A stretch of 64,000 nucleotides of DNA, from positions 9,240,001 to 9,304,000 of the forward strand of contig NC_088321.1 of the NCBI RefSeq assembly GCF_910592395.1, written 5' to 3'. Both the position numbers and the translations under genes were made by a program. The notes below the pieces were generated by a model that was given only the letters and a program-made list of their open reading frames with translations, was not told where the DNA came from and searched no databases. Of the stretch, positions 12,601 to 27,800 are shown piece after piece. Position 1 is the first letter of the stretch. Every line of letters starts with the position of its first letter. The DNA comes from Lineus longissimus (lineage: Eukaryota; Nemertea; Pilidiophora; Heteronemertea; Lineidae).

Positions 12601-15600
12601 GATTGGCTCACTAAGGCAAAGGAGGCGGCGCCTGCAAGCACGCGGCTCGGGAAAAACATATTTATGGTACAAATAAATTAATCAAAATCAATCAAAGAAT
12701 GATTTTTCATAAACATTGGAAAGGGATAAATTATATTTCAGATTTACAAAGACCAGACAAAACAGTGATACCTTTTGAATCACTGGGACTAAAAGCAACC
12801 GAATGGTTCAAATGGAGAGGTTAATGGATGTTATTATAAATAAAGATTTAGGCTTATAATTTTAACACTGATATCAATAATGTAAGATCTACGCAGAAAC
12901 TGTAAAAGTCTAAGAGACAATCATGCCCAACGGTATAAATCAGCCTCAAGTGACTGATGCCTACCTGTAACCAGCTACAGGTGACCGATAGTGACATTAT
13001 GAGATGTAACCAGCTACAGGTGACCAATAGCGACATTAGGAGATCAACCAGATCGCTTGGATTTATCAACTGCGAAGGCATCTTAAAGCCTTAGACGCTA
13101 TATTTCCATCAACCAAATTTCAGGATGCGCAGCGTTATGTATGTCCAGGTTATGTCCTAAATTTAGTATTTCTGGTTTAAACTAAAAGTATGGACTTATT
13201 GCCCCTTTAAGAGTCACTACAGTACCTTCATGTCAACGGGTTAACAGTGAAATTGCTTCTTTTATCAAACTTGCATTGTTTACATCCGTCTTATTCAAGT
13301 GAACCGTACCCCAATACAAAGGACAATACTCCACATAATAGTCTGGTAAAACATATATCACATGCTACAATATAAGATGTTATATATGATTGGCTCACTA
13401 AGGCAAAGGAGGCGGCGCCTGCAAGCACGTGGCACGGGAAAAACATATTTATGGTACAAATAAATTAATCAAAATCAATCAAAGAATGATCTTTCATAAA
13501 CATTGGAAGGGGATAAATTATATTTCAGATTTACAAAGACCAGACAAAACAGTGATACCTTTCGAATCACTGGGACTAAAAGCAACCGAATGGTTCAAAT
13601 GGAGAGGTTAATATAAATAAAGATTTAGGCTTAGACTTTTACAGTTTCTGCGTAGATCTTACATTATTGTAATCAGTGTTAAAAGTCTTAGAGACAATCA
13701 TGCCCAACGGTATAAATCAGCCTCAAGTGACTGATGCCTACCTGTAACCAGCTACAGGTGACCGATAGCGACATTAGGAGATGTAACCAGCTACAGGTGA
13801 CCAATAGCGACATTAGAAGATCAACCAGATCGCTTGGATTTATCAACTGCGAAGGCATCTTAAAGCCTTAGACGCTATATTTCCATCAACCAAATTTCAG
13901 GATGCGCAGCGTTATGTATGTCCAGGTTATGTCCTAAATTTAGTATTTCTGGTTTAAACTAAAAAAGTATGGACTTATTGCCCCTTTAAGAGTCACTACA
14001 GTACCTTCATGTCAACGGGTTAACAGTGAAATTGCTTCTTTTATCAAACTTGCATTGTTTACATCCGTCTTATTCAAGTGAACCGTACCCCAATACAAAG
14101 GACAATACTCCACATAATAGTCTGGTAAAACATATATCACATGCTACAATATAAGATGTTATATATGATTGGCTCACTAAGGCAAAGGAGGCGGCGCCTG
14201 CAAGCACGCGGCTCGGGAAAAACATATTTATGGTACAAATAAATTAATCAAAATCAATCAAAGAATGATCTTTCATAAACATTGGAAGGGGATAAATTAT
14301 ATTTCAGATTTACAAAGACCAGACAAAACAGTGATACCTTTTGAATCACTGGGACTAAAAGCAACCGAATGGTTCAAATGGAGAGGTTAATGGATGTTAT
14401 TATAAATAAAGATTTAGGCTTAGACTTTTACAGTTTCTGCGTAGATCTTACATTATTGTAATCAGTGTTAAAAGTCTTAGAGACAATCATGCCCAACGGT
14501 ATAAATCAGCCTCAAGTGACTGATGCCTACCTGTAACCAGCTACAGGTGACCGATAGCGACATTAGGAGATGTAACCAGCTACAGGTGACCAATAGCGAC
14601 ATTAGAAGATCAACCAGATCGCTTGGATTTATCAACTGCGAAGGCATCTTAAAGCCTTAGACGCTATATTTCCATCAACCAAATTTCAGGATGCGCAGCG
14701 TTATGTATGTCCAGGTTATGTCCTAAATTTAGTATTTCTGGTTTAAACTAAAAAAGTATGGACTTATTGCCCCTTTAAGAGTCACTACAGTACCTTCATG
14801 TCAACGGGTTAACAGTGAAATTGCTTCTTTTATCAAACTTGCATTGTTTACATCCGTCTTATTCAAGTGAACCGTACCCCAATACAAAGGACAATACTCC
14901 ACATAATAGTCTGGTAAAACATATATCACATGCTACAATATAAGATGTTATATATGATTGGCTCACTAAGGCAAAGGAGGCGGCGCCTGCAAGCACGCGG
15001 CTCGGGAAAAACATATTTATGGTACAAATAAATTAATCAAAATCAATCAAAGAATGATCTTTCATAAACATTGGAAGGGGATAAATTATATTTCAGATTT
15101 ACAAAGACCAGACAAAACAGTGATACCTTTTGAATCACTGGGACTAAAAGCAACCGAATGGTTCAAATGGAGAGGTTAATGGATGTTATAAAGATTTAGG
15201 CTTATAATTTTAACACTGATAACAATAATGTAAGATCTACGCAGAAACTGTAAAAGTCTAAGAGACAATCATGCCCAACGGTATAAATCAGCCTCAAGTG
15301 ACTGATGCCTACCTGTAACCAGCTACAGGTGACCGATAGCGACATTATGAGATGTAACCAGCTACAGGTGACCAATAGCGACATTAGGAGATGTAACAAG
15401 CTACAGGTGACCAATAGCGACATTAGAAGATCAACCAGATCGCTTGGATTTATAAACTGCGAAGGCATCTTAAAGCCTTAGACGCTATATTTCCATCAAC
15501 CAAATTTCAGGATGCGCAGCGTTATGTATGTCCAGGTTATGTCCTAAATTTAGTATTTCTGGTTTAAACTAAAAAAGTATGGACTTATTGCCCCTTTAAG

Positions 15601-16031
15601 AGTCACTACAGTACCTTCATGTCAACGGGTTAACAGTGAAATTGCTTCTTTTATCAAACTTGCATTGTTTACATCCGTCTTATTCAAGTGAACCGTACCC
15701 CAATACAAAGGACAATACTCCACATAATAGTCTGGTAAAACATATATCACATGCTACAATATAAGATGTCATATATGATTGGCTCACTAAGGCAAAGGAG
15801 GCGGCGCCTGCAAGCACGCGGCTCGGGAAAAACATATTTATGGTACAAATAAATTAATCAAAATCAATCAAAGAATGATCTTTCATAAACATTGGAAAGG
15901 GATAAATTATATTTCAGATTTACAAAGACCAGACAAAACAGTGATACCTTTTGAATCACTGGGACTAAAAGCAACCGAATGGTTCAAATGGAGAGGTTAA
16001 TGGATGTTATTATAAATAAAGATTTAGGCTT
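9677..16031 (+). repeat. Four-monomer higher-order repeat, ~3,177 bp
   Basis: Diagnostic monomer variants repeat with a 3,177-bp offset: the GTGGCACGGG variant at about 10252 and 13429, the flipped-segment three-copy variant at 12025 and 15202, and the flipped two-copy variant at 9677 and 12854. About two copies are present. Copies have since diverged slightly, for example in minisatellite bases. Confidence 0.75.
9680..9733 (-). repeat. 54-bp invertible segment, flipped orientation
   Basis: This is the reverse complement of 8063-8116 with one base difference, placed between identical flanks TTAGGCTTA and TAAGAGACAATC. Flipped copies also occur near 8857, 12032, 12862, 15209, 16819, 17643, 18473, 20828, 21657, 22486, 24060, 24889, 26463, 27290, 28120, 28907, 29736, 55107, 55935 and 63358. 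Some flipped copies end AATTTTAACACTGAT and others AATTTTACCACTGAT, matching two forward subtypes. Confidence 0.85.
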
Positions 16032-16811
16032 ATAATTTTACAGTTTCTGCGTAGATCTTACATTATTGTAATCAGTGTTAAAAGTCTTAGAGACAATCAT
16101 GCCCAACGGTATAAATCAGCCTCAAGTGACTGATGCCTACCTGTAACCAGCTACAGGTGACCGATAGCGACATTAGGAGATGTAACCAGCTACAGGTGAC
16201 CAATAGCGACATTAGAAGATCAACCAGATCGCTTGGATTTATCAACTGCGAAGGCATCTTAAAGCCTTAGACGCTATATTTCCATCAACCAAATTTCAGG
16301 ATGCGCAGCGTTATGTATGTCCAGGTTATGTCCTAAATTTAGTATTTCTGGTTTAAACTAAAAAAGTCTGGACTTATTGCCCCTTTAAGAGTCACTACAG
16401 TACCTTCATGTCAACGGGTTAACAGTGAAATTGCTTCTTTTATCAAACTTGCATTGTTTACATCCGTCTTATTCAAGTGAACCGTACCCCAATACAAAGG
16501 ACAATACTCCACATAATAGTCTGGTAAAACATATATCACATGCTACAATATAAGATGTTATATATGATTGGCTCACTAAGGCAAAGGAGGCGGCGCCTGC
16601 AAGCACGCGGCTCGGGAAAAACATATTTATGGTACAAATAAATTAATCAAAATCAATCAAAGAATGATCTTTCATAAACATTGGAAGGGGATAAATTATA
16701 TTTCAGATTTACAAAGACCAGACAAAACAGTGATACCTTTTGAATCACTGGCACTAAAAGCAACCGAATGGTTCAAATGGAGAGGTTAATGGATGTTATA
16801 AAGATTTAGGC

Positions 16812-19800
16812 TTATAATTTTAACACTGATAACAATAATGTAAGATCTACGCAGAAACTGTAAAAGTCTAAGAGACAATCATGCCCAACGGTATAAATCA
16901 GCCTCAAGTGACTGATGCCTACCTGTAACCAGCTACAGGTGACCGATAGCGACATTATGAGATGTAACCAGCTACAGGTGACCAATAGTGACATTAGGAG
17001 ATGTAACAAGCTACAGGTGACCAATAGCGACATTAGAAGATCAACCAGATCGCTTGGATTTATAAACTGCGAAGGCATCTTAAAGCCTTAGACGCTATAT
17101 TTCCATCAACCAAATTTCAGGATGCGCAGCGTTATGTATGTCCAGGTTATGTCCTAAATTTAGTATTTCTGGTTTAAAACTAAAAAAGTATGGACTTATT
17201 GCCCCTTTAAGAGTCACTACAGTACCTTCATGTCAACGGGTTAACAGTGAAATTGCTTCTTTTATCAAACTTGCATTGTTTACATCCGTCTTATTCAAGT
17301 GAACCGTACCCCAATACAAAGGACAATACTCCACATAATAGTCTGGTAAAACATATATCACATGCTACAATATAAGATGTCATATATGATTGGCTCACTA
17401 AGGCAAAGGAGGCGGCGCCTGCAAGCACGCGGCTCGGGAAAAACATATTTATGGTACAAATAAATTAATCAAAATCAATCAAAGAATGATCTTTCATAAA
17501 CATTGGAAAGGGATAAATTATATTTCAGATTTACAAAGACCAGACAAAACAGTGATACCTTTTGAATCACTGGGACTAAAAGCAACCGAATGGTTCAAAT
17601 GGAGAGGTTAATGGATGTTATTATAAATAAAGATTTAGGCTTATAATTTTAACACTGATATCAATAATGTAAGATCTACGCAGAAACTGTAAAAGTCTAA
17701 GAGACAATCATGCCCAACGGTATAAATCAGCCTCAAGTGACTGATGCCTACCTGTAACCAGCTACAGGTGACCGATAGTGACATTATGAGATGTAACCAG
17801 CTACAGGTGACCAATAGCGACATTAGGAGATGTAACCAGCTACAGGTGACCGATAGCGACATAAGAAGATCAACCAGATCGCTTGGATTTATAAACTGCG
17901 AAGGCATCTTAAAGCCTTAGACGCTATATTTCCATCAACCAAATTTCAGGATGCGCAGCGTTATGTATGTCCAGGTTATGTCCTAAATTTAGTATTTCTG
18001 GTTTAAACTAAAAAAGTCTGGACTTATTGCCCCTTTAAGAGTCACTACAGTACCTTCATGTCAACGGGTTAACAGTGAAATTGCTTCTTTTATCAAACTT
18101 GCATTGTTTACATCCGTCTTATTCAAGTGAACCGTACCCCAATACAAAGGACAATACTCCACATAATAGTCTGGTAAAAGATATATCACATGCTACAATA
18201 TAAGATGTTATATATGATTGGCTCACTAAGGCAAAGGAGGCGGCACCTGCAAGCACGTTGCTCGGGAAAAACATATTTATGGTACAAATAAATTAATCAA
18301 AATCAATCAAAGAATGATCTTTCATAAACATTGGAAAGGGATAAATTATATTTCAGATTTACAAAGACCAGACAAAACAGTGATACCTTTTGAATCACTG
18401 GGACTAAAAGCAACCGAATGGTTCAAATGGAGAGGGTTAATGGATGTTATTATAAAAAAAGATTTAGGCTTATAATTTTACCACTGATAAAAATAATGTA
18501 AGATCTACGCAGAAACTGTAAAAGTCTAAGAGACAATCATGCCCAACGGTATAAATCAGCCTCAAGTGACTGATGCCTACCTGTAACCAGCTACAGGTGA
18601 CCGATAGCGACATTAGGAGATGTAACCAGCTACAGGTGACCAATAGCGACATTAGAAGATCAACCAGATCGCTTGGATTTATCAACTGCGAAGGCATCTT
18701 AAAGCCTTAGACGCTATATTTCCATCAACCAAATTTCAGGATGCGCAGCGTTATGTATGTCCAGGTTATGTCCTAAATTTAGTATTTCTGGTTTAAACTA
18801 AAAGTATGGACTTATTGCCCCTTTAAGAGTCACTACAGTACCTTCATGTCAACGGGTTAACAGTGAAATTGCTTCTTTTATCAAACTTGCATTGTTTACA
18901 TCCGTCTTATTCAAGTGAACCGTACCCCAATACAAAGGACAATACTCCACATAATAGTCTGGTAAAACATATATCACATGCTACAATATAAGATGTTATA
19001 TATGATTGGCTCACTAAGGCAAAGGAGGCGGCGCCTGCAAGCACGTGGCACGGGAAAAACATATTTATGGTACAAATAAATTAATCAAAATCAATCAAAG
19101 AATGATCTTTCATAAACATTGGAAGGGGATAAATTATATTTCAGATTTACAAAGACCAGACAAAACAGTGATACCTTTCGAATCACTGGGACTAAAAGCA
19201 ACCGAATGGTTCAAATGGAGAGGTTAATGGATGTTATTATAAATAAAGATTTAGGCTTAGACTTTTACAGTTTCTGCGTAGATCTTACATTATTGTAATC
19301 AGTGTTAAAAGTCTTAGAGACAATCATGCCCAACGGTATAAATCAGCCTCAAGTGACTGATGCCTACCTGTAACCAGCTACAGGTGACCGATAGCGACAT
19401 TAGGAGATGTAACCAGCTACAGGTGACCAATAGCGACATTAGAAGATCAACCAGATCGCTTGGATTTATCAACTGCGAAGGCATCTTAAAGCCTTAGACG
19501 CTATATTTCCATCAACCAAATTTCAGGATGCGCAGCGTTATGTATGTCCAGGTTATGTCCTAAATTTAGTATTTCTGGTTTAAACTAAAAGTATGGACTT
19601 ATTGCCCCTTTAAGAGTCATTACAGTACCTTCATGTCAACGGGTTAACAGTGAAATTGCTTCTTTTATCAAACTTACATTGTTTACATCCGTCTTATTCA
19701 AGTGAACCGTACCCCAATACAAAGGACAATACTCCACATAATAGTCTGGTAAAACATATATCACATGCTACAATATAAGATGTTATATATGATTGGCTCA

Positions 19801-22800
19801 CTAAGGCAAAGGAGGCGGCGCCTGCAAGCACGTGGCACGGGAAAAACATATTTATGGTACAAATAAATTAATCAAAATCAATCAAAGAATGATCTTTCAT
19901 AAACATTGGAAGGGGATAAATTATATTTCAGATTTACAAAGACCAGACAAAACAGTGATACCTTTCGAATCACTGGGACTAAAAGCAACCGAATGGTTCA
20001 AATGGAGAGGTTAATGGATGTTATTATAAATAAAGATTTAGGCTTAGACTTTTACAGTTTCTGCGTAGATCTTACATTATTGTAATCAGTGTTAAAAGTC
20101 TTAGAGACAATCATGCCCAACGGTATAAATCAGCCTCAAGTGACTGATGCCTACCTGTAACCAGCTACAGGTGACCGATAGCGACATTAGGAGATGTAAC
20201 CAGCTACAGGTGACCAATAGCGACATTAGAAGATCAACCAGATCGCTTGGATTTATCAACTGCGAAGGCATCTTAAAGCCTTAGACGCTATATTTCCATC
20301 AACCAAATTTCAGGATGCGCAGCGTTATGTATGTCCAGGTTATGTCCTAAATTTAGTATTTCTGGTTTAAACTAAAAAAGTATGGACTTATTGCCCCTTT
20401 AAGAGTCACTACAGTACCTTCATGTCAACGGGTTAACAGTGAAATTGCTTCTTTTATCAAACTTGCATTGTTTACATCCGTCTTATTCAAGTGAACCGTA
20501 CCCCAATACAAAGGACAATACTCCACATAATAGTCTGGTAAAACATATATCACATGCTACAATATAAGATGTTATATATGATTGGCTCACTAAGGCAAAG
20601 GAGGCGGCGCCTGCAAGCACGCGGCTCGGGAAAAACATATTTATGGTACAAATAAATTAATCAAAATCAATCAAAGAATGATCTTTCATAAACATTGGAA
20701 GGGGATAAATTATATTTCAGATTTACAAAGACCAGACAAAACAGTGATACCTTTTGAATCACTGGGACTAAAAGCAACCGAATGGTTCAAATGGAGAGGT
20801 TAATGGATGTTATAAAGATTTAGGCTTATAATTTTAACACTGATAACAATAATGTAAGATCTACGCAGAAACTGTAAAAGTCTAAGAGACAATCATGCCC
20901 AACGGTATAAATCAGCCTCAAGTGACTGATGCCTACCTGTAACCAGCTACAGGTGACCGATAGCGACATTATGAGATGTAACCAGCTACAGGTGACCAAT
21001 AGCGACATTAGGAGATGTAACAAGCTACAGGTGACCAATAGCGACATTAGAAGATCAACCAGATCGCTTGGATTTATAAACTGCGAAGGCATCTTAAAGC
21101 CTTAGACGCTATATTTCCATCAACCAAATTTCAGGATGCGCAGCGTTATGTATGTCCAGGTTATGTCCTAAATTTAGTATTTCTGGTTTAAACTAAAAAA
21201 GTATGGACTTATTGCCCCTTTAAGAGTCACTACAGTACCTTCATGTCAACGGGTTAACAGTGAAATTGCTTCTTTTATCAAACTTGCATTGTTTACATCC
21301 GTCTTATTCAAGTGAACCGTACCCCAATACAAAGGACAATACTCCACATAATAGTCTGGTAAAACATATATCACATGCTACAATATAAGATGTCATATAT
21401 GATTGGCTCACTAAGGCAAAGGAGGCGGCGCCTGCAAGCACGCGGCTCGGGAAAAACATATTTATGGTACAAATAAATTAATCAAAATCAATCAAAGAAT
21501 GATCTTTCATAAACATTGGAAAGGGATAAATTATATTTCAGATTTACAAAGACCAGACAAAACAGTGATACCTTTTGAATCACTGGGACTAAAAGCAACC
21601 GAATGGTTCAAATGGAGAGGTTAATGGATGTTATTATAAATAAAGATTTAGGCTTATAATTTTAACACTGATATCAATAATGTAAGATCTACGCAGAAAC
21701 TGTAAAAGTCTAAGAGACAATCATGCCCAACGGTATAAATCAGCCTCAAGTGACTGATGCCTACCTGTAACCAGCTACAGGTGACCGATAGTGACATTAT
21801 GAGATGTAACCAGCTACAGGTGACCAATAGCGACATTAGGAGATGTAACCAGCTACAGGTGACCGATAGCGACATAAGAAGATCAACCAGATCGCTTGGA
21901 TTTATAAACTGCGAAGGCATCTTAAAGCCTTAGACGCTATATTTCCATCAACCAAATTTCAGGATGCGCAGCGTTATGTATGTCCAGGTTATGTCCTAAA
22001 TTTAGTATTTCTGGTTTAAACTAAAAAAGTCTGGACTTATTGCCCCTTTAAGAGTCACTACAGTACCTTCATGTCAACGGGTTAACAGTGAAATTGCTTC
22101 TTTTATCAAACTTGCATTGTTTACATCCGTCTTATTCAAGTGAACCGTACCCCAATATAAAGGACAATACTCCACATAATAGTCTGGTAAAAGATATATC
22201 ACATGCTACAATATAAGATGTTATATATGATTGGCTCACTAAGGCAAAGGAGGCGGCACCTGCAAGCACGTTGCTCGGGAAAAACATATTTATGGTACAA
22301 ATAAATTAATCAAAATCAATCAAAGAATGATCTTTCATAAACATTGGAAAGGGATAAATTATATTTCAGATTTACAAAGACCAGACAAAACAGTGATACC
22401 TTTTGAATCACTGGGACTAAAAGCAACCGAATGGTTCAAATGGAGAGGGTTAATGGATGTTATTATAAAAAAAGATTTAGGCTTATAATTTTACCACTGA
22501 TAAAAATAATGTAAGATCTACGCAGAAACTGTAAAAGTCTAAGAGACAATCATGCCCAACGGTATAAATCAGCCTCAAGTGACTGATGCCTACCTGTAAC
22601 CAGCTACAGGTGACCGATAGCGACATTAGGAGATGTAACCAGCTACAGGTGACCAATAGCGACATTAGAAGATCAACCAGATCGCTTGGATTTATCAACT
22701 GCGAAGGCATCTTAAAGCCTTAGACGCTATATTTCCATCAACCAAATTTCAGGATGCGCAGCGTTATGTATGTCCAGGTTATGTCCTAAATTTAGTATTT

Positions 22801-24838
22801 CTGGTTTAAACTAAAAGTATGGACTTATTGCCCCTTTAAGAGTCACTACAGTACCTTCATGTCAACGGGTTAACAGTGAAATTGCTTCTTTTATCAAACT
22901 TGCATTGTTTACATCCGTCTTATTCAAGTGAACCGTACCCCAATACAAAGGACAATACTCCACATAATAGTCTGGTAAAACATATATCACATGCTACAAT
23001 ATAAGATGTTATATATGATTGGCTCACTAAGGCAAAGGAGGCGGCGCCTGCAAGCACGTGGCACGGGAAAAACATATTTATGGTACAAATAAATTAATCA
23101 AAATCAATCAAAGAATGATCTTTCATAAACATTGGAAGGGGATAAATTATATTTCAGATTTACAAAGACCAGACAAAACAGTGATACCTTTCGAATCACT
23201 GGGACTAAAAGCAACCGAATGGTTCAAATGGAGAGGTTAATGGATGTTATTATAAATAAAGATTTAGGCTTAGACTTTTACAGTTTCTGCGTAGATCTTA
23301 CATTATTGTAATCAGTGTTAAAAGTCTTAGAGACAATCATGCCCAACGGTATAAATCAGCCTCAAGTGACTGATGCCTACCTGTAACCAGCTACAGGTGA
23401 CCGATAGCGACATTAGGAGATGTAACCAGCTACAGGTGACCAATAGCGACATTAGAAGATCAACCAGATCGCTTGGATTTATCAACTGCGAAGGCATCTT
23501 AAAGCCTTAGACGCTATATTTCCATCAACCAAATTTCAGGATGCGCAGCGTTATGTGTGTCCAGGTTATGTCCTAAATTTAGTATTTCTGGTTTAAACTA
23601 AAATTATGGACTTATTGCCCCTTTAAGAGTCATTACAGTACCTTCATGTCAACGGGTTAACAGTGAAATTGCTTCTTTTATCAAACTTACATTGTTTACA
23701 TCCGTCTTATTCAAGTGAACCGTACCCCAATACAAAGGACAATACTCCACATAATAGTCTGGTAAAACATATATCACATGCTACAATATAAGATGTTATA
23801 TATGATTGGCTCACTAAGGCAAAGGAGGCGGCGCCTGCAAGCACGTGGCTCGGGAAAAACATATTTATGGTACAAATAAATTAATCAAAATCAATCAAAG
23901 AATGATCTTTCATAAACATTGGAAGGGGATAAATTATATTTCAGATTTACAAAGACCAGACAAAACAGTGATACCTTTTGAATCACTGGGACTAAAAGCA
24001 ACCGAATGGTTCAAATGGAGAGGTTAATGGATGTTATTATAAATAAAGATTTAGGCTTATAATTTTAACACTGATAACAATAATGTAAGATCTACGCAGA
24101 AACTGTAAAAGTCTAAGAGACAATCATGCCCAACGGTATAAATCAGCCTCAAGTGACTGATGCCTACCTGTAACCAGCTACAGGTGACCGATAGCGACAT
24201 TATGAGATGTAACCAGCTACAGGTGACCAATAGCGACATTAGGAGATGTAACAAGCTACAGGTGACCAATAGCGACATTAGAAGATCAACCAGATCGCTT
24301 GGATTTATAAACTGCGAAGGCATCTTAAAGCCTTAGACGCTATATTTCCATCAACCAAATTTCAGGATGCGCAGCGTTATGTATGTCCAGGTTATGTCCT
24401 AAATTTAGTATTTCTGGTTTAAACTAAAAAAGTCTGGACTTATTGCCCCTTTAAGAGTCACTACAGTACCTTCATGTCAACGGGTTAACAGTGAAATTGC
24501 TTCTTTTATCAAACTTGCATTGTTTACATCCGTCTTATTCAAGTGAACCGTACCCCAATACAAAGGACAATACTCCACATAATAGTCTGGTAAAAGATAT
24601 ATCACATGCTACAATATAAGATGTTATATATGATTGGCTCACTAAGGCAAAGGAGGCGGCACCTGCAAGCACGTTGCTCGGGAAAAACATATTTATGGTA
24701 CAAATAAATTAATCAAAATCAATCAAAGAATGATCTTTCATAAACATTGGAAAGGGATAAATTATATTTCAGATTTACAAAGACCAGACAAAACAGTGAT
24801 ACCTTTTGAATCACTGGGACTAAAAGCAACCGAATGGT
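16812..24838 (+). repeat. Five-monomer higher-order repeat, ~4,013 bp, two copies
   Basis: Five consecutive diagnostic variants recur at a 4,013-4,014-bp offset: 16812/20826, 17641/21654, 18470/22483, 19045/23058 and 19832/23845. Rare private changes are also shared, such as AAAAAAAGATTTAGG in place of AATAAAGATTTAGG at about 18455 and 22468. This supports recent block duplication over independent homogenisation. Confidence 0.8.
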
Positions 24839-27800
24839 TCAAATGGAGAGGGTTAATGGATGTTATTATAAATAAAGATTTAGGCTTATAATTTTACCAC
24901 TGATAAAAATAATGTAAGATCTACGCAGAAACTGTAAAAGTCTAAGAGACAATCATGCCCAACGGTATAAATCAGCCTCAAGTGACTGATGCCTACCTGT
25001 AACCAGCTACAGGTGACCGATAGCGACATTAGGAGATGTAACCAGCTACAGGTGACCAATAGCGACATTAGAAGATCAACCAGATCGCTTGGATTTATCA
25101 ACTGCGAAGGCATCTTAAAGCCTTAGACGCTATATTTCCATCAACCAAATTTCAGGATGCGCAGCGTTATGTATGTCCAGGTTATGTCCTAAATTTAGTA
25201 TTTCTGGTTTAAACTAAAAGTATGGACTTATTGCCCCTTTAAGAGTCACTACAGTACCTTCATGTCAACGGGTTAACAGTGAAATTGCTTCTTTTATCAA
25301 ACTTGCATTGTTTACATCCGTCTTATTCAAGTGAACCGTACCCCAATACAAAGGACAATACTCCACATAATAGTCTGGTAAAACATATATCACATGCTAC
25401 AATATAAGATGTTATATATGATTGGCTCACTAAGGCAAAGGAGGCGGCGCCTGCAAGCACGTGGCACGGGAAAAACATATTTATGGTACAAATAAATTAA
25501 TCAAAATCAATCAAAGAATGATCTTTCATAAACATTGGAAGGGGATAAATTATATTTCAGATTTACAAAGACCAGACAAAACAGTGATACCTTTCGAATC
25601 ACTGGGACTAAAAGCAACCGAATGGTTCAAATGGAGAGGTTAATGGATGTTATTATAAATAAAGATTTAGGCTTAGACTTTTACAGTTTCTGCGTAGATC
25701 TTACATTATTGTAATCAGTGTTAAAAGTCTTAGAGACAATCATGCCCAACGGTATAAATCAGCCTCAAGTGACTGATGCCTACCTGTAACCAGCTACAGG
25801 TGACCGATAGCGACATTAGGAGATGTAACCAGCTACAGGTGACCAATAGCGACATTAGAAGATCAACCAGATCGCTTGGATTTATCAACTGCGAAGGCAT
25901 CTTAAAGCCTTAGACGCTATATTTCCATCAACCAAATTTCAGGATGCGCAGCGTTATGTGTGTCCAGGTTATGTCCTAAATTTAGTATTTCTGGTTTAAA
26001 CTAAAATTATGGACTTATTGCCCCTTTAAGAGTCATTACAGTACCTTCATGTCAACGGGTTAACAGTGAAATTGCTTCTTTTATCAAACTTACATTGTTT
26101 ACATCCGTCTTATTCAAGTGAACCGTACCCCAATACAAAGGACAATACTCCACATAATAGTCTGGTAAAACATATATCACATGCTACAATATAAGATGTT
26201 ATATATGATTGGCTCACTAAGGCAAAGGAGGCGGCGCCTGCAAGCACGTGGCTCGGGAAAAACATATTTATGGTACAAATAAATTAATCAAAATCAATCA
26301 AAGAATGATCTTTCATAAACATTGGAAGGGGATAAATTATATTTCAGATTTACAAAGACCAGACAAAACAGTGATACCTTTTGAATCACTGGGACTAAAA
26401 GCAACCGAATGGTTCAAATGGAGAGGTTAATGGATGTTATTATAAATAAAGATTTAGGCTTATAATTTTAACACTGATAACAATAATGTAAGATCTACGC
26501 AGAAACTGTAAAAGTCTAAGAGACAATCATGCCCAACGGTATAAATCAGCCTCAAGTGACTGATGCCTACCTGTAACCAGCTACAGGTGACCGATAGCGA
26601 CATTATGAGATGTAACCAGCTACAGGTGACCAATAGCGACATTAGGAGATGTAACAAGCTACAGGTGACCAATAGCGACATTAGAAGATCAACCAGATCG
26701 CTTGGATTTATAAACTGCGAAGGCATCTTAAAGCCTTAGACGCTATATTTCCATCAACCAAATTTCAGGATGCGCAGCGTTATGTATGTCCAGGTTATGT
26801 CCTAAATTTAGTATTTCTGGTTTAAACTAAAAAAGTATGGACTTATTGCCCCTTTAAGAGTCACTACAGTACCTTCATGTCAACGGGTTAACAGTGAAAT
26901 TGCTTCTTTTATCAAACTTGCATTGTTTACATCCGTCTTATTCAAGTGAACCGTACCCCAATACAAAGGACAATACTCCACATAATAGTCTGGTAAAACA
27001 TATATCACATGCTACAATATAAGATGTCATATATGATTGGCTCGCTAAGGCAAAGGAGGCGGCGCCTGCAAGCACGCGGCTCGGGAAAAACATATTTATG
27101 GTACAAATAAATTAATCAAAATCAATCAAAGAATGATCTTTCATAAACATTGGAAAGGGATAAATTATATTTCAGATTTACAAAGACCAGACAAAACAGT
27201 GATACCTTTTGAATCACTGGGACTAAAAGCAACCGAATGGTTCAAATGGAGAGGTTAATGGATGTTATTATAAATAAAGATTTAGGCTTATAATTTTAAC
27301 ACTGATAACAATAATGTAAGATCTACGCAGAAACTGTAAAAGTCTAAGAGACAATCATGCCCAACGGTATAAATCAGCCTCAAGTGACTGATGCCTACCT
27401 GTAACCAGCTACAGGTGACCGATAGTGACATTATGAGATGTAACCAGCTACAGGTGACCAATAGCGACATTAGGAGATGTAACCAGCTACAGGTGACCGA
27501 TAGCGACATAAGAAGATCAACCAGATCGCTTGGATTTATAAACTGCGAAGGCATCTTAAAGCCTTAGACGCTATATTTCCATCAACCAAATTTCAGGATG
27601 CGCAGCGTTATGTATGTCCAGGTTATGTCCTAAATTTAGTATTTCTGGTTTAAACTAAAAAAGTCTGGACTTATTGCCCCTTTAAGAGTCACTACAGTAC
27701 CTTCATGTCAACGGGTTAACAGTGAAATTGCTTCTTTTATCAAACTTGCATTGTTTACATCCGTCTTATTCAAGTGAACCGTACCCCAATACAAAGGACA